This document shows, piece after piece, positions 16,701-25,603 of a stretch of DNA of 54,967 nucleotides; the stretch's first letter is position 1; every line of letters starts with the position of its first letter. This stretch comes from Borreliella spielmanii (lineage in GTDB: Bacteria; Spirochaetota; Spirochaetia; Borreliales; Borreliaceae). Position numbers and translations under genes: made by a program. The notes under the pieces are model-generated. The model saw only the letters and a list, made by a program, of their open reading frames with translations. It ran no database searches and was not told the DNA's origin. The stretch spans positions 1 through 54,967 of the forward strand of contig NZ_JACHFA010000003.1 in assembly GCF_014201705.1 (NCBI RefSeq), in the 5' to 3' direction.

Positions 16701-17264
16701 TTATTTTTTAGCAGGAGTACTGGGAGAACTAGCAGCAGTCTCTTTTTTCTCCAGGGCGGCTACATTTTTTTTATTAACGTTTTTTAATTTTTCTTCCATT
16801 TTGTTTGCAATTTCAATTACTCTTTCAGCTGTAGTTGGAGGATTTTCTACAATGCCCGCTGATACAGTTTTTGTCATTTCCCCTACTCCAATTTTTTCTA
16901 GTGGTTCTGAGACATCAAGCATTAAATCATACATTGCTGAGAATGCACCACTACTTCCGCTCTCTTTAAGTTTTTCGGCTTCTTCTTTTATTGCTGTTAC
17001 AAATTTTAATGCCGCATCAGTAGCTCGTATTTTTGCTTTAAATATGAATTGGCTTCCTGCTACTCCACTACCTGTTGCTTTATCTGTGAAGGCGCTGAAA
17101 TTTACGCCTTCTCCAATGGCTTCTTGTTTAAGTTTGTTTATTTCATCTTTAATTTCTTTAGCTGATGATTCTAATCTGATTTTAGTTTCTCCTGTTAAAC
17201 CACATGCTACTAACAGGCTAGCAAGTAAACTTAGTTTAAGTAAATTTTTAGTACATTTATTCAT
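16701..17264 (-). CDS. dbpA: Decorin-binding protein A
   Basis: A 187-residue lipoprotein with lipobox LLVAC (Cys21) then GLTGETKIRLESSAKEI, the conserved start of DbpA. The helical bundle shows SAMYDLMLDVSEPLEKIG and the C-terminal Lys-rich tail (KKNVAALEKKETAAS). DbpA binds decorin and glycosaminoglycans of host matrix through lysine patches. It is the second gene of dbpBA with its own GAGGA site; expression in mammals is known to depend on the RpoN-RpoS route. Sequence is clearly diverged from B31, as usual for dbpA. Confidence 0.95.
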   Translation of the reverse strand: MNKCTKNLLKLSLLASLLVACGLTGETKIRLESSAKEIKDEINKLKQEAIGEGVNFSAFTDKATGSGVAGSQFIFKAKIRATDAALKFVTAIKEEAEKLKESGSSGAFSAMYDLMLDVSEPLEKIGVGEMTKTVSAGIVENPPTTAERVIEIANKMEEKLKNVNKKNVAALEKKETAASSPSTPAKK

Positions 17265-17386
17265 ATAATATCCTCTTTTTTTTGAATTTAAATTTAAATA
17301 AAAGCATTTAATAAAAATTAAATTGTAAACATTAGGACAAGCTAAAATTTTATTTTTAGCTAATTCTAATTACAATGTTTTTATAT

Positions 17387-17941
17387 TTATTTCGGTTTTT
17401 TGCTTTTACTTATTTTTGTATCCTCTCCTTCAAGTTTTTGCCTTTTCTTGACACCTTCTAGTTTATCTTCTATTTTAGTCTTAACCTCAACCAATCTTTC
17501 GGCTGTGGTTACAGGATTATAACTAGCTTCTTCTGAAATAGAGGTTTTTACTCCTTTTATTCCAATCGCATCCAATGACCCTGAAACTTCAAGCATTAAG
17601 TCATACATAGCCAAGAATTGACTACTATTTCCATTTTCTTTAAGTTTTAAAGCTTCTTCTTCTATTATCTTGAGAAACTTTTCTACTTCGTTAATGGCTT
17701 GCACTTTTGCTTCTCTTAGGGCTGATCCCCCAGTTGTTACTTTAGAACCAGTTGCAGTGTCTGTAAAGGCTAAGAAATTTACACCCTTTTTAGCAGCGTC
17801 TTCTTTTATTTGTAAAATTTTACTTTTTACATCTGCAGAAGACGATTCAAGCTTTGCTTTTATTTCTCCTGTTAATCCAAAATGACATGCTGCAAATAGA
17901 GCATTAAATAAAGCTACAATTATTAAATTAGGTTTTTTCAA
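17387..17941 (-). CDS. dbpB: Decorin-binding protein B
   Basis: A 184-residue lipoprotein, lipobox LFAAC (Cys19) then HFGLTGEIKAKLESSS. Core motifs GGSALREAKVQAI, EEEALKLKENGNS and LAMYDLMLEVSGSL match DbpB, more conserved than DbpA. It starts at TTG with a GGAGG site. It is the promoter-proximal gene of dbpBA; 122 bases separate it from dbpA. An AATTATAAC block about 85 bases upstream (18027-18035) could be the -10 element of an RpoS-type promoter, weak evidence. Confidence 0.95.
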   Translation of the reverse strand: MKKPNLIIVALFNALFAACHFGLTGEIKAKLESSSADVKSKILQIKEDAAKKGVNFLAFTDTATGSKVTTGGSALREAKVQAINEVEKFLKIIEEEALKLKENGNSSQFLAMYDLMLEVSGSLDAIGIKGVKTSISEEASYNPVTTAERLVEVKTKIEDKLEGVKKRQKLEGEDTKISKSKKPK

Positions 17942-18275
17942 TTTATTACCTCCATATTAACAATAATTAATTTTAAACCTAAATTTAGACCAGTTTATTC
18001 AAAATAAAATAAAAAAAATTGCTCAATAAAGGCGTTATAATTTTTAGATTTACACTGGATTTTAAATTTTTATTTTAAAGCTTATTATTTTGAATTTTAT
18101 TTTGCCAGAGAGCATAGATTTGTTTTATCTAAATATAGCAATAATATTATTTGGAGTTACAAGCCAGCTTAAAATGCTAGTTTTTAATTTTAAGATTCAA
18201 TGCCAGTTTACCAAAATATTGCAAATTGGTTATTTTGTAAATGTAATTAAAGATCTAAAAAAATAGGTCTTGAAA
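17942..18275. other. Upstream region of dbpBA
   Basis: About 330 bases with no gene. The dbpBA promoter must lie near 17960-18060. A larger AT-rich part (18060-18275) shows nothing I can name. Confidence 0.4.
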
Positions 18276-18317
18276 AAAAGAGAAGCCATGCTCCCGCAAT
18301 TTACTGGCTTCTCTTTT
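18276..18317 (-). terminator. Terminator of the small lipoprotein gene at 18.4-18.7 kb
   Basis: A perfect 13-bp stem AAAAGAGAAGCCA with TGGCTTCTCTTTT; on the minus strand it is followed by TTTTTTT. Three direct repeats of GACTATTTT-like sequence (18317-18341) separate it from the gene. Confidence 0.85.
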
Positions 18318-18352
18318 GACTATTTTGACTATTTTGACTACTAATTTTTAAA

Positions 18353-18661
18353 TTAAGGGGTGGGAGTAGGAGCAGAAGTAGCAGGCTTAGAGGGCACAAC
18401 AGCATCTTTTAAGCCTTTAAAGAATCGTCCTGTTTTATGTGCGCCAGAAACTATTTTATTTTTTCCTTTAATTATTATATCTAGTAAACTTTCATTAGTT
18501 GTGTTGTTGCCAGCAGCTTCTATTAAGGTTTTTAATGCTTCATTTTGTTCGCTAACAACGATTTCTTTGATTTTCGTTTCTTGTTCTTGAGTGAATCCTT
18601 TACTGTCCATATTACAGGATAATATTGGCGCGGGCAATAAAATATATTTTATTTTAAACAT
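18353..18661 (-). CDS. Small lipoprotein of unknown function
   Basis: I use the ATG that has AAGGAGA seven bases upstream, giving 102 residues; the longer frame starts inside that binding site. Signal MFKIKYILLPAPILSC ends at Cys16. The mature part is helical (TQEQETKIKEIVVSEQNEALKT split by NNTTNE), followed by GRFFKGLKDAVV and a Pro/Ala/Ser/Thr tail ending TPTP. I do not recognise it and do not recall a B31 counterpart. It lies between dbpBA and the terminase genes, on the minus strand, with a terminator of its own. Confidence 0.7.
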   Translation of the reverse strand: MFKIKYILLPAPILSCNMDSKGFTQEQETKIKEIVVSEQNEALKTLIEAAGNNTTNESLLDIIIKGKNKIVSGAHKTGRFFKGLKDAVVPSKPATSAPTPTP

Positions 18662-18790
18662 TTCTTTCTCCTTTACCATTTTTTTATTACCTTTATTTTA
18701 TTTAAAAATATATCTCTTTAAATTAAATATTCCCAATAAAAACATTTAATTTTTCTTGAGTTTTTAAAAAAACTTAATTAAAATAAAATA

Positions 18791-19384
18791 ATGATATTTA
18801 AAAATAGAAAAGAAGAATATATTTTTTTATTTAAAAAAGGGTTAAAAGATTTAGACATTGCTCAAATTTTAGGTGTTGGCGAATCTTTTGTAGCAAAAGC
18901 TCGAAACAAATATTTTAAATCCAATGATTCTGTTTGTAAAAAGAACTTTTTTTCTAACACGTCAACAGTAAAGAATATCTCTGGGGAGTCTTTTAGTCAG
19001 GATAATTTTGACAATTTAACACTACTTACTATAAAAAATGCTTTTGAGTTGGAAAATGCCAAAAATGAGACTGAAAGATCATTTTATGAGATAGTTTGTT
19101 CTTTTATTGAATCTTGTCAGAGATATAAAAATCTTAGTTTAAAATCAATAAAAAAAGATGCATTAATCTTAGACTTAAAAATTAGCAAGCTTCAAAGCGA
19201 GATTGACAGCAATAAAAAAAGAGGCCTTAAGGGTGATGAAGGCCTTGAAATGGAACTTACCGCCAAGATTAAAAAGAGGGAAGATCTTGAAAAGGAGCTT
19301 ATTAATATTTGCATGAGAGAGGATTATGATACTCTTGTTAAGCTTAAATCTGTTTTAAGTAGTAAGAATTTAAAATTGGAGTAA
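18791..19384 (+). CDS. Phage terminase small-subunit candidate (BBA30)
   Basis: A 197-residue protein with an N-terminal helix-turn-helix (LKDLDIAQILGVGESFVAKA, about 20-39) and a Lys/Glu-rich coiled-coil C-terminus (KISKLQSEIDSNKKR). It precedes TerL by three bases, the classic small-subunit position, where it would recognise packaging sites on DNA. The start ATG lacks a Shine-Dalgarno sequence. cp32 plasmids carry a similar gene before their terminase. Function from motif and order. Confidence 0.65.
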   Translation: MIFKNRKEEYIFLFKKGLKDLDIAQILGVGESFVAKARNKYFKSNDSVCKKNFFSNTSTVKNISGESFSQDNFDNLTLLTIKNAFELENAKNETERSFYEIVCSFIESCQRYKNLSLKSIKKDALILDLKISKLQSEIDSNKKRGLKGDEGLEMELTAKIKKREDLEKELINICMREDYDTLVKLKSVLSSKNLKLE

Positions 19385-19387
19385 AAT

Positions 19388-20740
19388 TTGAAATTTTTAA
19401 GGTCCTTAATGTTTCTCAATCTTGAGAAAAAGTTTAAAAATAAATTTAATATCAACATTTTGGATTACATTAAGCCTAAAACAACCAATATTGGTTTTAA
19501 AGATTTTGAAAACAAATATTTAACCACTAAGCAAAAAGAAGTGCTTTTTGACATAGAAAGTCACAAGTATTCAAAAGTAATATTTAGTGGTGGGATTGCA
19601 AGTGGTAAGACGTTTTTAGCCTCATATTTGCTTATTAAAAAGCTGATTGAAAACAAATCTTTTTATGAGCAAGATACCAATAATTTTATTATAGGTAATT
19701 CCATTAGCCTTTTAATGACAAATACCATAAAGCAAATAGAAAAGATTTGCAGGTTATTAGGAATTGATTATCAAAAAAAGAAAAGCGGACAATCTTTTTG
19801 TAAAATAGCAGGGTTTGAGCTTAATATTTACGGGGGTAAAAACAGAGATGCTTTTTCTAAGATTCGCGGGGGCAATAGTGCAATAATTTATGTAAATGAA
19901 GCAACAGTAATTCATAAAGAAACTTTGCTTGAGGTGCTAAAAAGGCTTAGAAAGGGCAAATCAATTATTATTTTTGATACAAATCCAGAAAGCCCAGCGC
20001 ATTTTTTTAAAACAGACTATATTGAAAATACAGATGTTTTTAAAACATATAATTTTACAACGTATGACAACCCTTTAAATTCAGCAGATTTTATTGAAAC
20101 TCAAGAGAAGCTTTACAAGCATTCTCCTGCTTATAAGGCGCGCGTACTTTATGGGGAGTGGATTGTAAATGAATCTTCTCTATTTAATGAGATGATTTTC
20201 AACCAAGATTATGAGTTTAAAAGCCCAATAATGTACATTGATCCTGCATTCTCAGTAGGTGGGGACAATACAGCTATTTGTGTTTTAGAGCGCACTTTTG
20301 AGAAGTTTTATGCATATATTTATCAAGACCAAAAACCAGTAAATGATAGTTTAATGCTTAATTCTATTCAAGTTTTAATAGAAAATTTCAATGTAAATAC
20401 CGTTTACATTGAGGAGAGAGATAGTACTAAAGGGGATGGAATTTTAACTAAAACAATTCTTTTTCTAAGAAATAAGAGTATTTGTTATTTTAAAGTTGCG
20501 CCAATAAAACCTCTTAGTAATAAGTTTAAAAGAATATGCGCTTTAATTCCTTTGTTTGAAAGCCAAAAAATAGAATTTTTAAAAATAATAAGTAAAAATG
20601 TAATATCTGATATTTACAGCTACAAAGGAGACGGCAAAACAAAAGATGATGCACTTGATTCTCTTGCAAATGCATATCTTCTTTTAACACTAAATTATAA
20701 AGAAAAATTATTTCATTTCGGCAAGTTTAAATATTTATAA
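19388..20740 (+). CDS. terL: Phage terminase large subunit (BBA31)
   Basis: A 450-residue packaging motor of the PBSX/cp32 type. Walker A GGIASGKT is at 68-75, a Walker B region IIYVNEAT at about 166-173. The C-terminal RNase H-like nuclease shows YIDPAFSVGGDN, YIEERDSTKGDG and DDALDSLANAY, carrying the three acidic positions. The gene starts at TTG with GGAG. It appears intact, so DNA packaging capacity may be retained. In lp54 it is separated from the portal gene by nearly 6 kb of lipoprotein genes and oppA5. Confidence 0.93.
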   Translation: MKFLRSLMFLNLEKKFKNKFNINILDYIKPKTTNIGFKDFENKYLTTKQKEVLFDIESHKYSKVIFSGGIASGKTFLASYLLIKKLIENKSFYEQDTNNFIIGNSISLLMTNTIKQIEKICRLLGIDYQKKKSGQSFCKIAGFELNIYGGKNRDAFSKIRGGNSAIIYVNEATVIHKETLLEVLKRLRKGKSIIIFDTNPESPAHFFKTDYIENTDVFKTYNFTTYDNPLNSADFIETQEKLYKHSPAYKARVLYGEWIVNESSLFNEMIFNQDYEFKSPIMYIDPAFSVGGDNTAICVLERTFEKFYAYIYQDQKPVNDSLMLNSIQVLIENFNVNTVYIEERDSTKGDGILTKTILFLRNKSICYFKVAPIKPLSNKFKRICALIPLFESQKIEFLKIISKNVISDIYSYKGDGKTKDDALDSLANAYLLLTLNYKEKLFHFGKFKYL

Positions 20741-21032
20741 TTTGATCTAAATTTTTAAATGTTAATTTAAGTTTGTTATTAGCAACTATTTAAAAATTTT
20801 TTTCCCATATTGTTTTTATTAAGATTTACTTTGTCCTAATCTTTGGCAATTTTAAAAAATTTAAAACAATTAAATTTTTTTTTAAATAATGCAATTTTTT
20901 ATAAAAAATACAAGATTAATATTAAAACTTTTAAAAGTTTTGAAAAATCAATTTTTAATTTAATTGTTTGGGAAATTTTTTAGATATGATTTATAATTGA
21001 ATTTCTATAAATTTTTATTTTAAGGATTTGCT

Positions 21033-21482
21033 ATGAGAAGTAGATTTTTTTTTGTATATTTATTTTCAGCTTTATTTTTTTTGTTTAGCTGCAATGCCTT
21101 TTTTACAGGTGAAGAGGAAAAAACTTTAGAGGATTTGGATAAAAAGAGAGAAAAATTAAATTTTACAGATGAACAAAGGTTGAAAGTTTTAGATACTATT
21201 AAAAGCCAGCTTAATAGTGACTCTAAAAAAATTGCTAGAGTTGACGAATATTTCAGACAATTAGAGGATTCTAAAAGAGATGTTATTTTGCAAGTATTTT
21301 CAATTGGATTTGAATATATAAGCTTTAAAGAAGCAGAATCTACAAAATCAGAAAATAGAAAAGCTAATTTAGATGCTTTAAAAATCGATTTTGAATCTAA
21401 ACTAAAACATTTTAATTACACAGAAGAAGATTTTGATAAATTAGTAGAGGACTTTAATAAGTTTATTGAATCTTCTGTCTAG
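21033..21482 (+). CDS. Small helical lipoprotein (BBA32 region)
   Basis: A 149-residue lipoprotein with lipobox LFSC (Cys20), then EEEKTLEDLDKKREKLNFTDEQ and amphipathic helices through LKHFNYTEEDFDKLVEDF. AAGGA precedes ATG. It resembles Mlp-like helical lipoproteins only loosely (FTDEQRLKVLDTIK). Function unknown. It begins a run of three plus-strand lipoprotein genes inserted between the terminase and oppA5. Confidence 0.7.
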   Translation: MRSRFFFVYLFSALFFLFSCNAFFTGEEEKTLEDLDKKREKLNFTDEQRLKVLDTIKSQLNSDSKKIARVDEYFRQLEDSKRDVILQVFSIGFEYISFKEAESTKSENRKANLDALKIDFESKLKHFNYTEEDFDKLVEDFNKFIESSV

Positions 21483-21609
21483 TAGAATATATTTAATTTA
21501 AGAAAATTTAAACAAGTTTATTATAAAAATTATTATTTAATAATTTTGATAATTTAAAAAGACCAATAAGGCATTTTATTTATTCAATGTATTTCAAGGG
21601 GAGAGAAAT

Positions 21610-21804
21610 ATGAGGATGGCTTTTTTACTTATTTTTTTCATATGGCTTTTTGGTTGTAGTTCTTTTAATTCGCACAATAAAAATCCATTAACATCCCATA
21701 ATAAGGAGAGAACTTCTAATTATAACAGAGAATATTATCAAAGGAATAGAGAAAAACTTAAATTAAGAGCAAGAGAGCGATACCGTAGAAACAGAAAAAG
21801 CTAG
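21610..21804 (+). CDS. 64-residue lipopeptide with arginine-rich tail
   Basis: Lipobox LFGC (Cys16) and then a very basic mature part, ending REYYQRNREKLKLRARERY plus RRNRKS. AAGGGGAGAG precedes the ATG at 21610. The YY-x-x-NREKL-x-x-R-x-RERYR-x-NR pattern resembles basic repeats I associate with phage HNH-type DNA-binding proteins, an unusual motif for a lipoprotein. Possible roles are nucleic acid, heparin or envelope binding; all speculation. No family recognised with confidence. Confidence 0.65.
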   Translation: MRMAFLLIFFIWLFGCSSFNSHNKNPLTSHNKERTSNYNREYYQRNREKLKLRARERYRRNRKS

Positions 21805-21985
21805 ATTAAATTTAAAAAATTAAACTGATTAAAAATTTGAAAGTAATTTTAATATTAAGCAATATATTTAAGTTGATTGTTAAATTTATGTAAAAGATGT
21901 ATGTGTTAATTATTTAAATCTTTTATGGTTTTAAAATAAATTAAAATAAATTAAATTAAATTAAATTTTAATTAGGAGAATATAC

Positions 21986-22522
21986 ATGAAGAGATATATT
22001 TATGTGTATGTATTGGTAATAATAGTAAATTCTTGTTATTTAAATAATTTTTCTAATATGAATAAAAATAGTCCTAATAAATATAATTTAAATTTTGTCG
22101 AACTTTCTTTAACTGAAAGAGAAAGTGCTATTTTAAAAGTTCAAAGAAAGTTTAAAAGTCTTACTGATAAAATAAGCTCTAGAATTTCTAATTATAGTGA
22201 GATTAAGGTTAGTAATTTCTTTAGCGAATCTAATGAACAAAAAATCAATCTTTTAAACAAAATACTAGAGATTTTAAAAGTACAGCATGGTTTAATGGAA
22301 AAAAGTAGCAATAGTATAAGCAGGCTTAACATGTCAGGAGGCAATTATGCTGTTCTTGATCCACAGCCAGAATTACGACTTTTAAATCAAAAATATTCAG
22401 ATATAGATGAAAAATTAAGAGAAATATGTAATTACATTCTTAGTAACAATATTGACTTTAATAAGACTTTAAAGGATCTCTCTTCTTTAAAAGAGAGTTC
22501 TTTAGCACTAATACAAAAATAA
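21986..22522 (+). CDS. Lipoprotein, likely BBA33 ortholog
   Basis: A 178-residue lipoprotein with lipobox IVNSC (Cys17), starting at ATG with AGGAG. Helical throughout, with repeated Ser-rich turns (KISSRISNYSEIK; MEKSSNSISRLNMSGGN). Position directly before the convergent oppA5 gene matches BBA33, which in B31 is reported to bind collagen and to be required for infection. Identification rests mainly on order and size. A hairpin at 22564-22584 ends it. Confidence 0.65.
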   Translation: MKRYIYVYVLVIIVNSCYLNNFSNMNKNSPNKYNLNFVELSLTERESAILKVQRKFKSLTDKISSRISNYSEIKVSNFFSESNEQKINLLNKILEILKVQHGLMEKSSNSISRLNMSGGNYAVLDPQPELRLLNQKYSDIDEKLREICNYILSNNIDFNKTLKDLSSLKESSLALIQK

Positions 22523-22563
22523 GCTTTAATTTATTATTATTTTTTTCACTTTATTTTGTGAGG

Positions 22564-22584
22564 TTAAAACAGAAACTGTTTTAA
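22564..22584 (+). terminator. Terminator of the BBA33-like gene
   Basis: Perfect 9-bp stem TTAAAACAG-AAA-CTGTTTTAA, 42 bases after the stop. Confidence 0.6.
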
Positions 22585-22626
22585 AAGGAGTAAATAAAAA
22601 AATAAAATTGATTTTTTAAAAAAACT

Positions 22627-22667
22627 TTTTTAAAAATAGAGCCAAAATTTGACTCTATTTTTAAAAA
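22627..22667 (-). terminator. oppA5 terminator
   Basis: Perfect 15-bp stem TTTTTAAAAATAGAG with CTCTATTTTTAAAAA, five bases from the oppA5 stop; also usable on plus. Confidence 0.8.
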
Positions 22668-22671
22668 TAAT

Positions 22672-24258
22672 TTAATCGTCTAAAGGTTTTATTTCTGATA
22701 GGGCAAATCTTTCTGAATTGTTTGTGTTCCACCCCGTCCATCTATCATTTTTAAAAAGATAATTTCCCGCAGAGCTGTATATTGGAATTATTGGGTAATC
22801 ATTTTCAATAATTATTTCTTCAGCTTTTTTAAACAGCGTTAATCTGATTTTTTCATCCACTTCAATCTCAGCTTTACTTAAAAGTTCGTCAAGTTCAAGA
22901 TTTGAATATCCGTAAGATGAGAGATGAGAGGTTTTAGTTTCAAATATATTAAAGAATGCCATGGGATCTAAATAATCTCCTTGCCAGGACCTTACTGAGA
23001 GCTCATAATGCCCTTTTAAAATGTTTGATATGTAATTATTCCAAGGTTCAGGCTCAACTTCTATTTCAATATTTAAAACTTTTTTCCATTGGCTTTGAAT
23101 AAAGTTTGCAATTTCCTTTCCAAGGTCATTTTTGTTGTATTTGATTGTAAGAGTTGGAAATTTTTTCCCATCCGGATATCCAGCTTCGGCTAAAAGTTTT
23201 TCTGCTTTTCGTGGGTTGTATAGTCTTAATTTTTTCCCATAATTATAATTATTAATATTAGGAATCACTTTTCTTGTTGCTTTAAAGTTATTATCAAGCA
23301 CTCTGTAAACCAATGTTTCTCTGTCAATCGCAAGAGATAATGCCTCTCTTACTTTTGGATTGTCAAGGGGTTTAATATTTGTTTTTAATGAAAGAAACCC
23401 GGTTTGGATAATATCAGCTGAATAAAAGTCTTCTCTTAAGATAAGCTCATTAATAAGGGTTAAGGGGATGCTGTTAAAAATAGCATCTATTTCATTATGT
23501 TCATACATGCTGTAAATTCTTCGGGCATCGTTTATAGTAACAAATGTAAGCTCACTAATCGCAACGTTTTTAGCATCATAAAATTTTATATTCTTTTCAA
23601 GAGATATTTCTTCGTTTAAAATTCTTCTTTTTAGTTTAAAAGGTCCGCTTGTTACCATGTTTTCTGCGCTTGTCCATTTATTTCCAAACTTTTTAATAAT
23701 ATGGGTAGGAACAGGTATAAATATTGAGTTTGTAAGCAGATCAAGAAAATATACTGTTGGCTGGGAAAGAGTTATTTCTAAAGTTTTCGCATCAATTACT
23801 TTTATTCCAACTTCTTCTGCATTTAATTTTGTTTCGTGAAATTCTTTTGCATTTTTTATTTTTGATGTTAATAGGCTAAGAGCTGGTACATTCTCTTCAG
23901 TCTCTAAGGCCATTATGTATGAGTTTCTAACAGTATCTGCTGTTATTTTAACACCATCGCTCCAATAAATGTCGTCTCTTAAGTGGAATGTGTAGCAAGT
24001 TTTGTCAAAAGAAATGTCCCAACTTTTTGCAAGTCCTGGCCTGTACCCACCTGTTTTAGGGTCCCCCCTTAAAAGTCCAACAAATAGTTCATTTATAATT
24101 AAAGTGCCAAATTTATCACTACAAAACTGCGGATCAAGCGATGTTGGTTCGTGTCCAATTCCAACTCCAAAAATAAGATCATCTTTTGCTTTAGAAATTG
24201 TGCACGAGTTTGCAATCATAATTAGTATTGCTAAAAACAGTGTTTTTTTTATTATCAT
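22672..24258 (-). CDS. oppA5: Oligopeptide ABC transporter substrate-binding lipoprotein OppA5 (BBA34)
   Basis: A 528-residue lipoprotein of the SBP_bac_5 family: lipobox IANSC (Cys19), EPTSLDPQFCSD near residue 36, the signature LAKSWDISFDKTCYTFHLRDDIYWSDG (in two blocks) at about 75-100, and VREALSLAIDRETLV in the second lobe. It captures peptides for the chromosomal OppB/C/D/F permease; Borrelia has several OppA proteins with different peptide preference, and the plasmid copy has no permease genes beside it. AGGAGAGG precedes the ATG. Intact length. Confidence 0.95.
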   Translation of the reverse strand: MIIKKTLFLAILIMIANSCTISKAKDDLIFGVGIGHEPTSLDPQFCSDKFGTLIINELFVGLLRGDPKTGGYRPGLAKSWDISFDKTCYTFHLRDDIYWSDGVKITADTVRNSYIMALETEENVPALSLLTSKIKNAKEFHETKLNAEEVGIKVIDAKTLEITLSQPTVYFLDLLTNSIFIPVPTHIIKKFGNKWTSAENMVTSGPFKLKRRILNEEISLEKNIKFYDAKNVAISELTFVTINDARRIYSMYEHNEIDAIFNSIPLTLINELILREDFYSADIIQTGFLSLKTNIKPLDNPKVREALSLAIDRETLVYRVLDNNFKATRKVIPNINNYNYGKKLRLYNPRKAEKLLAEAGYPDGKKFPTLTIKYNKNDLGKEIANFIQSQWKKVLNIEIEVEPEPWNNYISNILKGHYELSVRSWQGDYLDPMAFFNIFETKTSHLSSYGYSNLELDELLSKAEIEVDEKIRLTLFKKAEEIIIENDYPIIPIYSSAGNYLFKNDRWTGWNTNNSERFALSEIKPLDD

Positions 24259-24436
24259 GGGATTTTAATCCTCTCCTTTTATTGTCTATATTTCTATAAT
24301 TAATTTATTTTATAGCAAATTATATTGCAATTTATTTTTTTAAAATACACTTAACAAAAGTGTTAAATGTCCTAAATGCTTATTGGGTTTTTGTTTATTA
24401 GTTTGAAATGCTTTGAGTGTAATTAAAATGCAATTA

Positions 24437-24472
24437 AGGTTTAAAATAGCAGATAGGTTTAAAATAGCAGAT
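24437..24472. repeat. Two tandem 18-bp repeats
   Basis: AGGTTTAAAATAGCAGAT occurs twice in direct contact (24437-24454 and 24455-24472), followed by a partial third start (AG). Confidence 0.9.
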
Positions 24473-24518
24473 AGAAAATGTTCTTTATTCAGGCAAAAAA
24501 AAGATATAAGTTGATCCT

Positions 24519-24558
24519 AAAACTACAAATAGGGTCTTGAGACCCTATTTGTAGTTTT
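24519..24558. terminator. Orphan 19-bp perfect hairpin
   Basis: AAAACTACAAATAGGGTCT pairs perfectly with AGACCCTATTTGTAGTTTT around a TG loop. It has terminator form but stands between divergent genes, more than 240 bases from either start. Confidence 0.6.
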
Positions 24559-24807
24559 AAAGAAGTTTTCAATGAATTGTTAATTTATAACAATAAATAA
24601 ATATATATCTCGCTTTGTTTTTTTTCAAATAAAATTTGAATCTTTATTTTAGGGTTTAAAACTTTTGTTTTCTACAAAAATTTAAGTTTTTGATTTTCTT
24701 TTTTTACTTTTAAACAGTAAATAACACGATAAATAAGATTGATTTTTTATGTCTTGATAATATTAGAAAATGAACTATAATGGCGACTTATTTTATGGGA
24801 GGTTTGA

Positions 24808-25485
24808 ATGAAAAGGATAAGTATTTTATCACTACTATTATTGACATTTTCTTGCAAACAGTATGGCGATGTTAAGGCACTTACAGAAATTGCTCCTGAT
24901 TCTGGTGGTGATGGCTCTCTTATTGCTAGCGATAGTTTATCAACTAAAGATCTAATTGCCGAAAAAGGACCTACTTTAACATCACAGGAGTCTGAGAAGT
25001 TAGAGGCTTTAAAAGTCTTTTTAAAAGACGCAATGGGTGCTAATGGCAAAAAAGGAGATGTAAAAGCTGAGTATGAGAAATCTTATAAAGAATTTTTCAA
25101 TTGGCTTTCTAAGGATGTTGACAAGCAAAAAGAGTTTGTAGGTTGTTTTAACAATATTTGTGGCATTATTGCTAAAGCAGTGGATGCAAGTAAAAAAAGG
25201 TATAGTAGCGACAATAAAGAATCTTTAGGGTTTAATGAATATGTTTGTTACGATATTAAAACCAAGACCGGAGATGATTTAAGTTTATTTTTCCAAAAGG
25301 TAGCTGATGCGTTTGGCACTGAGGAGTACAAAAAGGAAGATGAGGATGATGATGAGAATAATCAAAAGCCTGAGAAATGCAATGAAGAGATTTTCAAAGT
25401 AATCAAAAGAGTGTTTACTGAAAGTGAGAGTAATAATGAATTGAAAAATTTGAAAAGTTTAAATAGTTATAATTTAGATAAATAA
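24808..25485 (+). CDS. Surface lipoprotein, BBA36 ortholog
   Basis: A 225-residue lipoprotein with lipobox LTFSC (Cys16) and KQYGDVKALTE. The core is helical, with SQESEKLEALKVFL, NWLSKDVDKQKEFV and a CFNNICG segment; an acidic stretch (KKEDEDDDENNQKPEKC) lies near residues 175-191. Four cysteines besides the lipidated one are unusual for Borrelia lipoproteins. B31 BBA36 is surface exposed and RpoS-regulated as I recall. Own terminator at 25524. Function unknown. Confidence 0.75.
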   Translation: MKRISILSLLLLTFSCKQYGDVKALTEIAPDSGGDGSLIASDSLSTKDLIAEKGPTLTSQESEKLEALKVFLKDAMGANGKKGDVKAEYEKSYKEFFNWLSKDVDKQKEFVGCFNNICGIIAKAVDASKKRYSSDNKESLGFNEYVCYDIKTKTGDDLSLFFQKVADAFGTEEYKKEDEDDDENNQKPEKCNEEIFKVIKRVFTESESNNELKNLKSLNSYNLDK

Positions 25486-25523
25486 ATAGGAATGTGTAAA
25501 CATTTGAGTTATGTTTTATATAA

Positions 25524-25554
25524 AGGCAGGTTCTAGTTAGAACTTGTCTTTTTT
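25524..25554 (+). terminator. BBA36 terminator
   Basis: AGGCAGGTTCTA pairs with TAGAACTTGTCTT (G-U and one mismatch), followed by TTTTTT. A second small stem AGGTG/CACCT (25562-25581) lies between it and the next gene. Confidence 0.7.
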
Positions 25555-25603
25555 GTGCTTTAGGTGACTTTTAAGGCACCTTTGCAGGGCTATATCTTAG
25601 GTT

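Larger units (their letters stand above)
24259..24807. other. Divergent intergenic region between oppA5 and BBA36
   Basis: About 550 bases without a convincing gene. Contents: upstream of oppA5, a perfect tandem 18-bp repeat at 24437-24472, and a 19-bp perfect hairpin at 24519-24558 that no visible gene uses. The right part should hold the BBA36 promoter. Confidence 0.5.

Noticed and set aside
18662..18679. Six-residue N-terminal extension of the small lipoprotein
   Set aside because: It would start before the ribosome binding site that serves the chosen ATG and would spoil the signal peptide.
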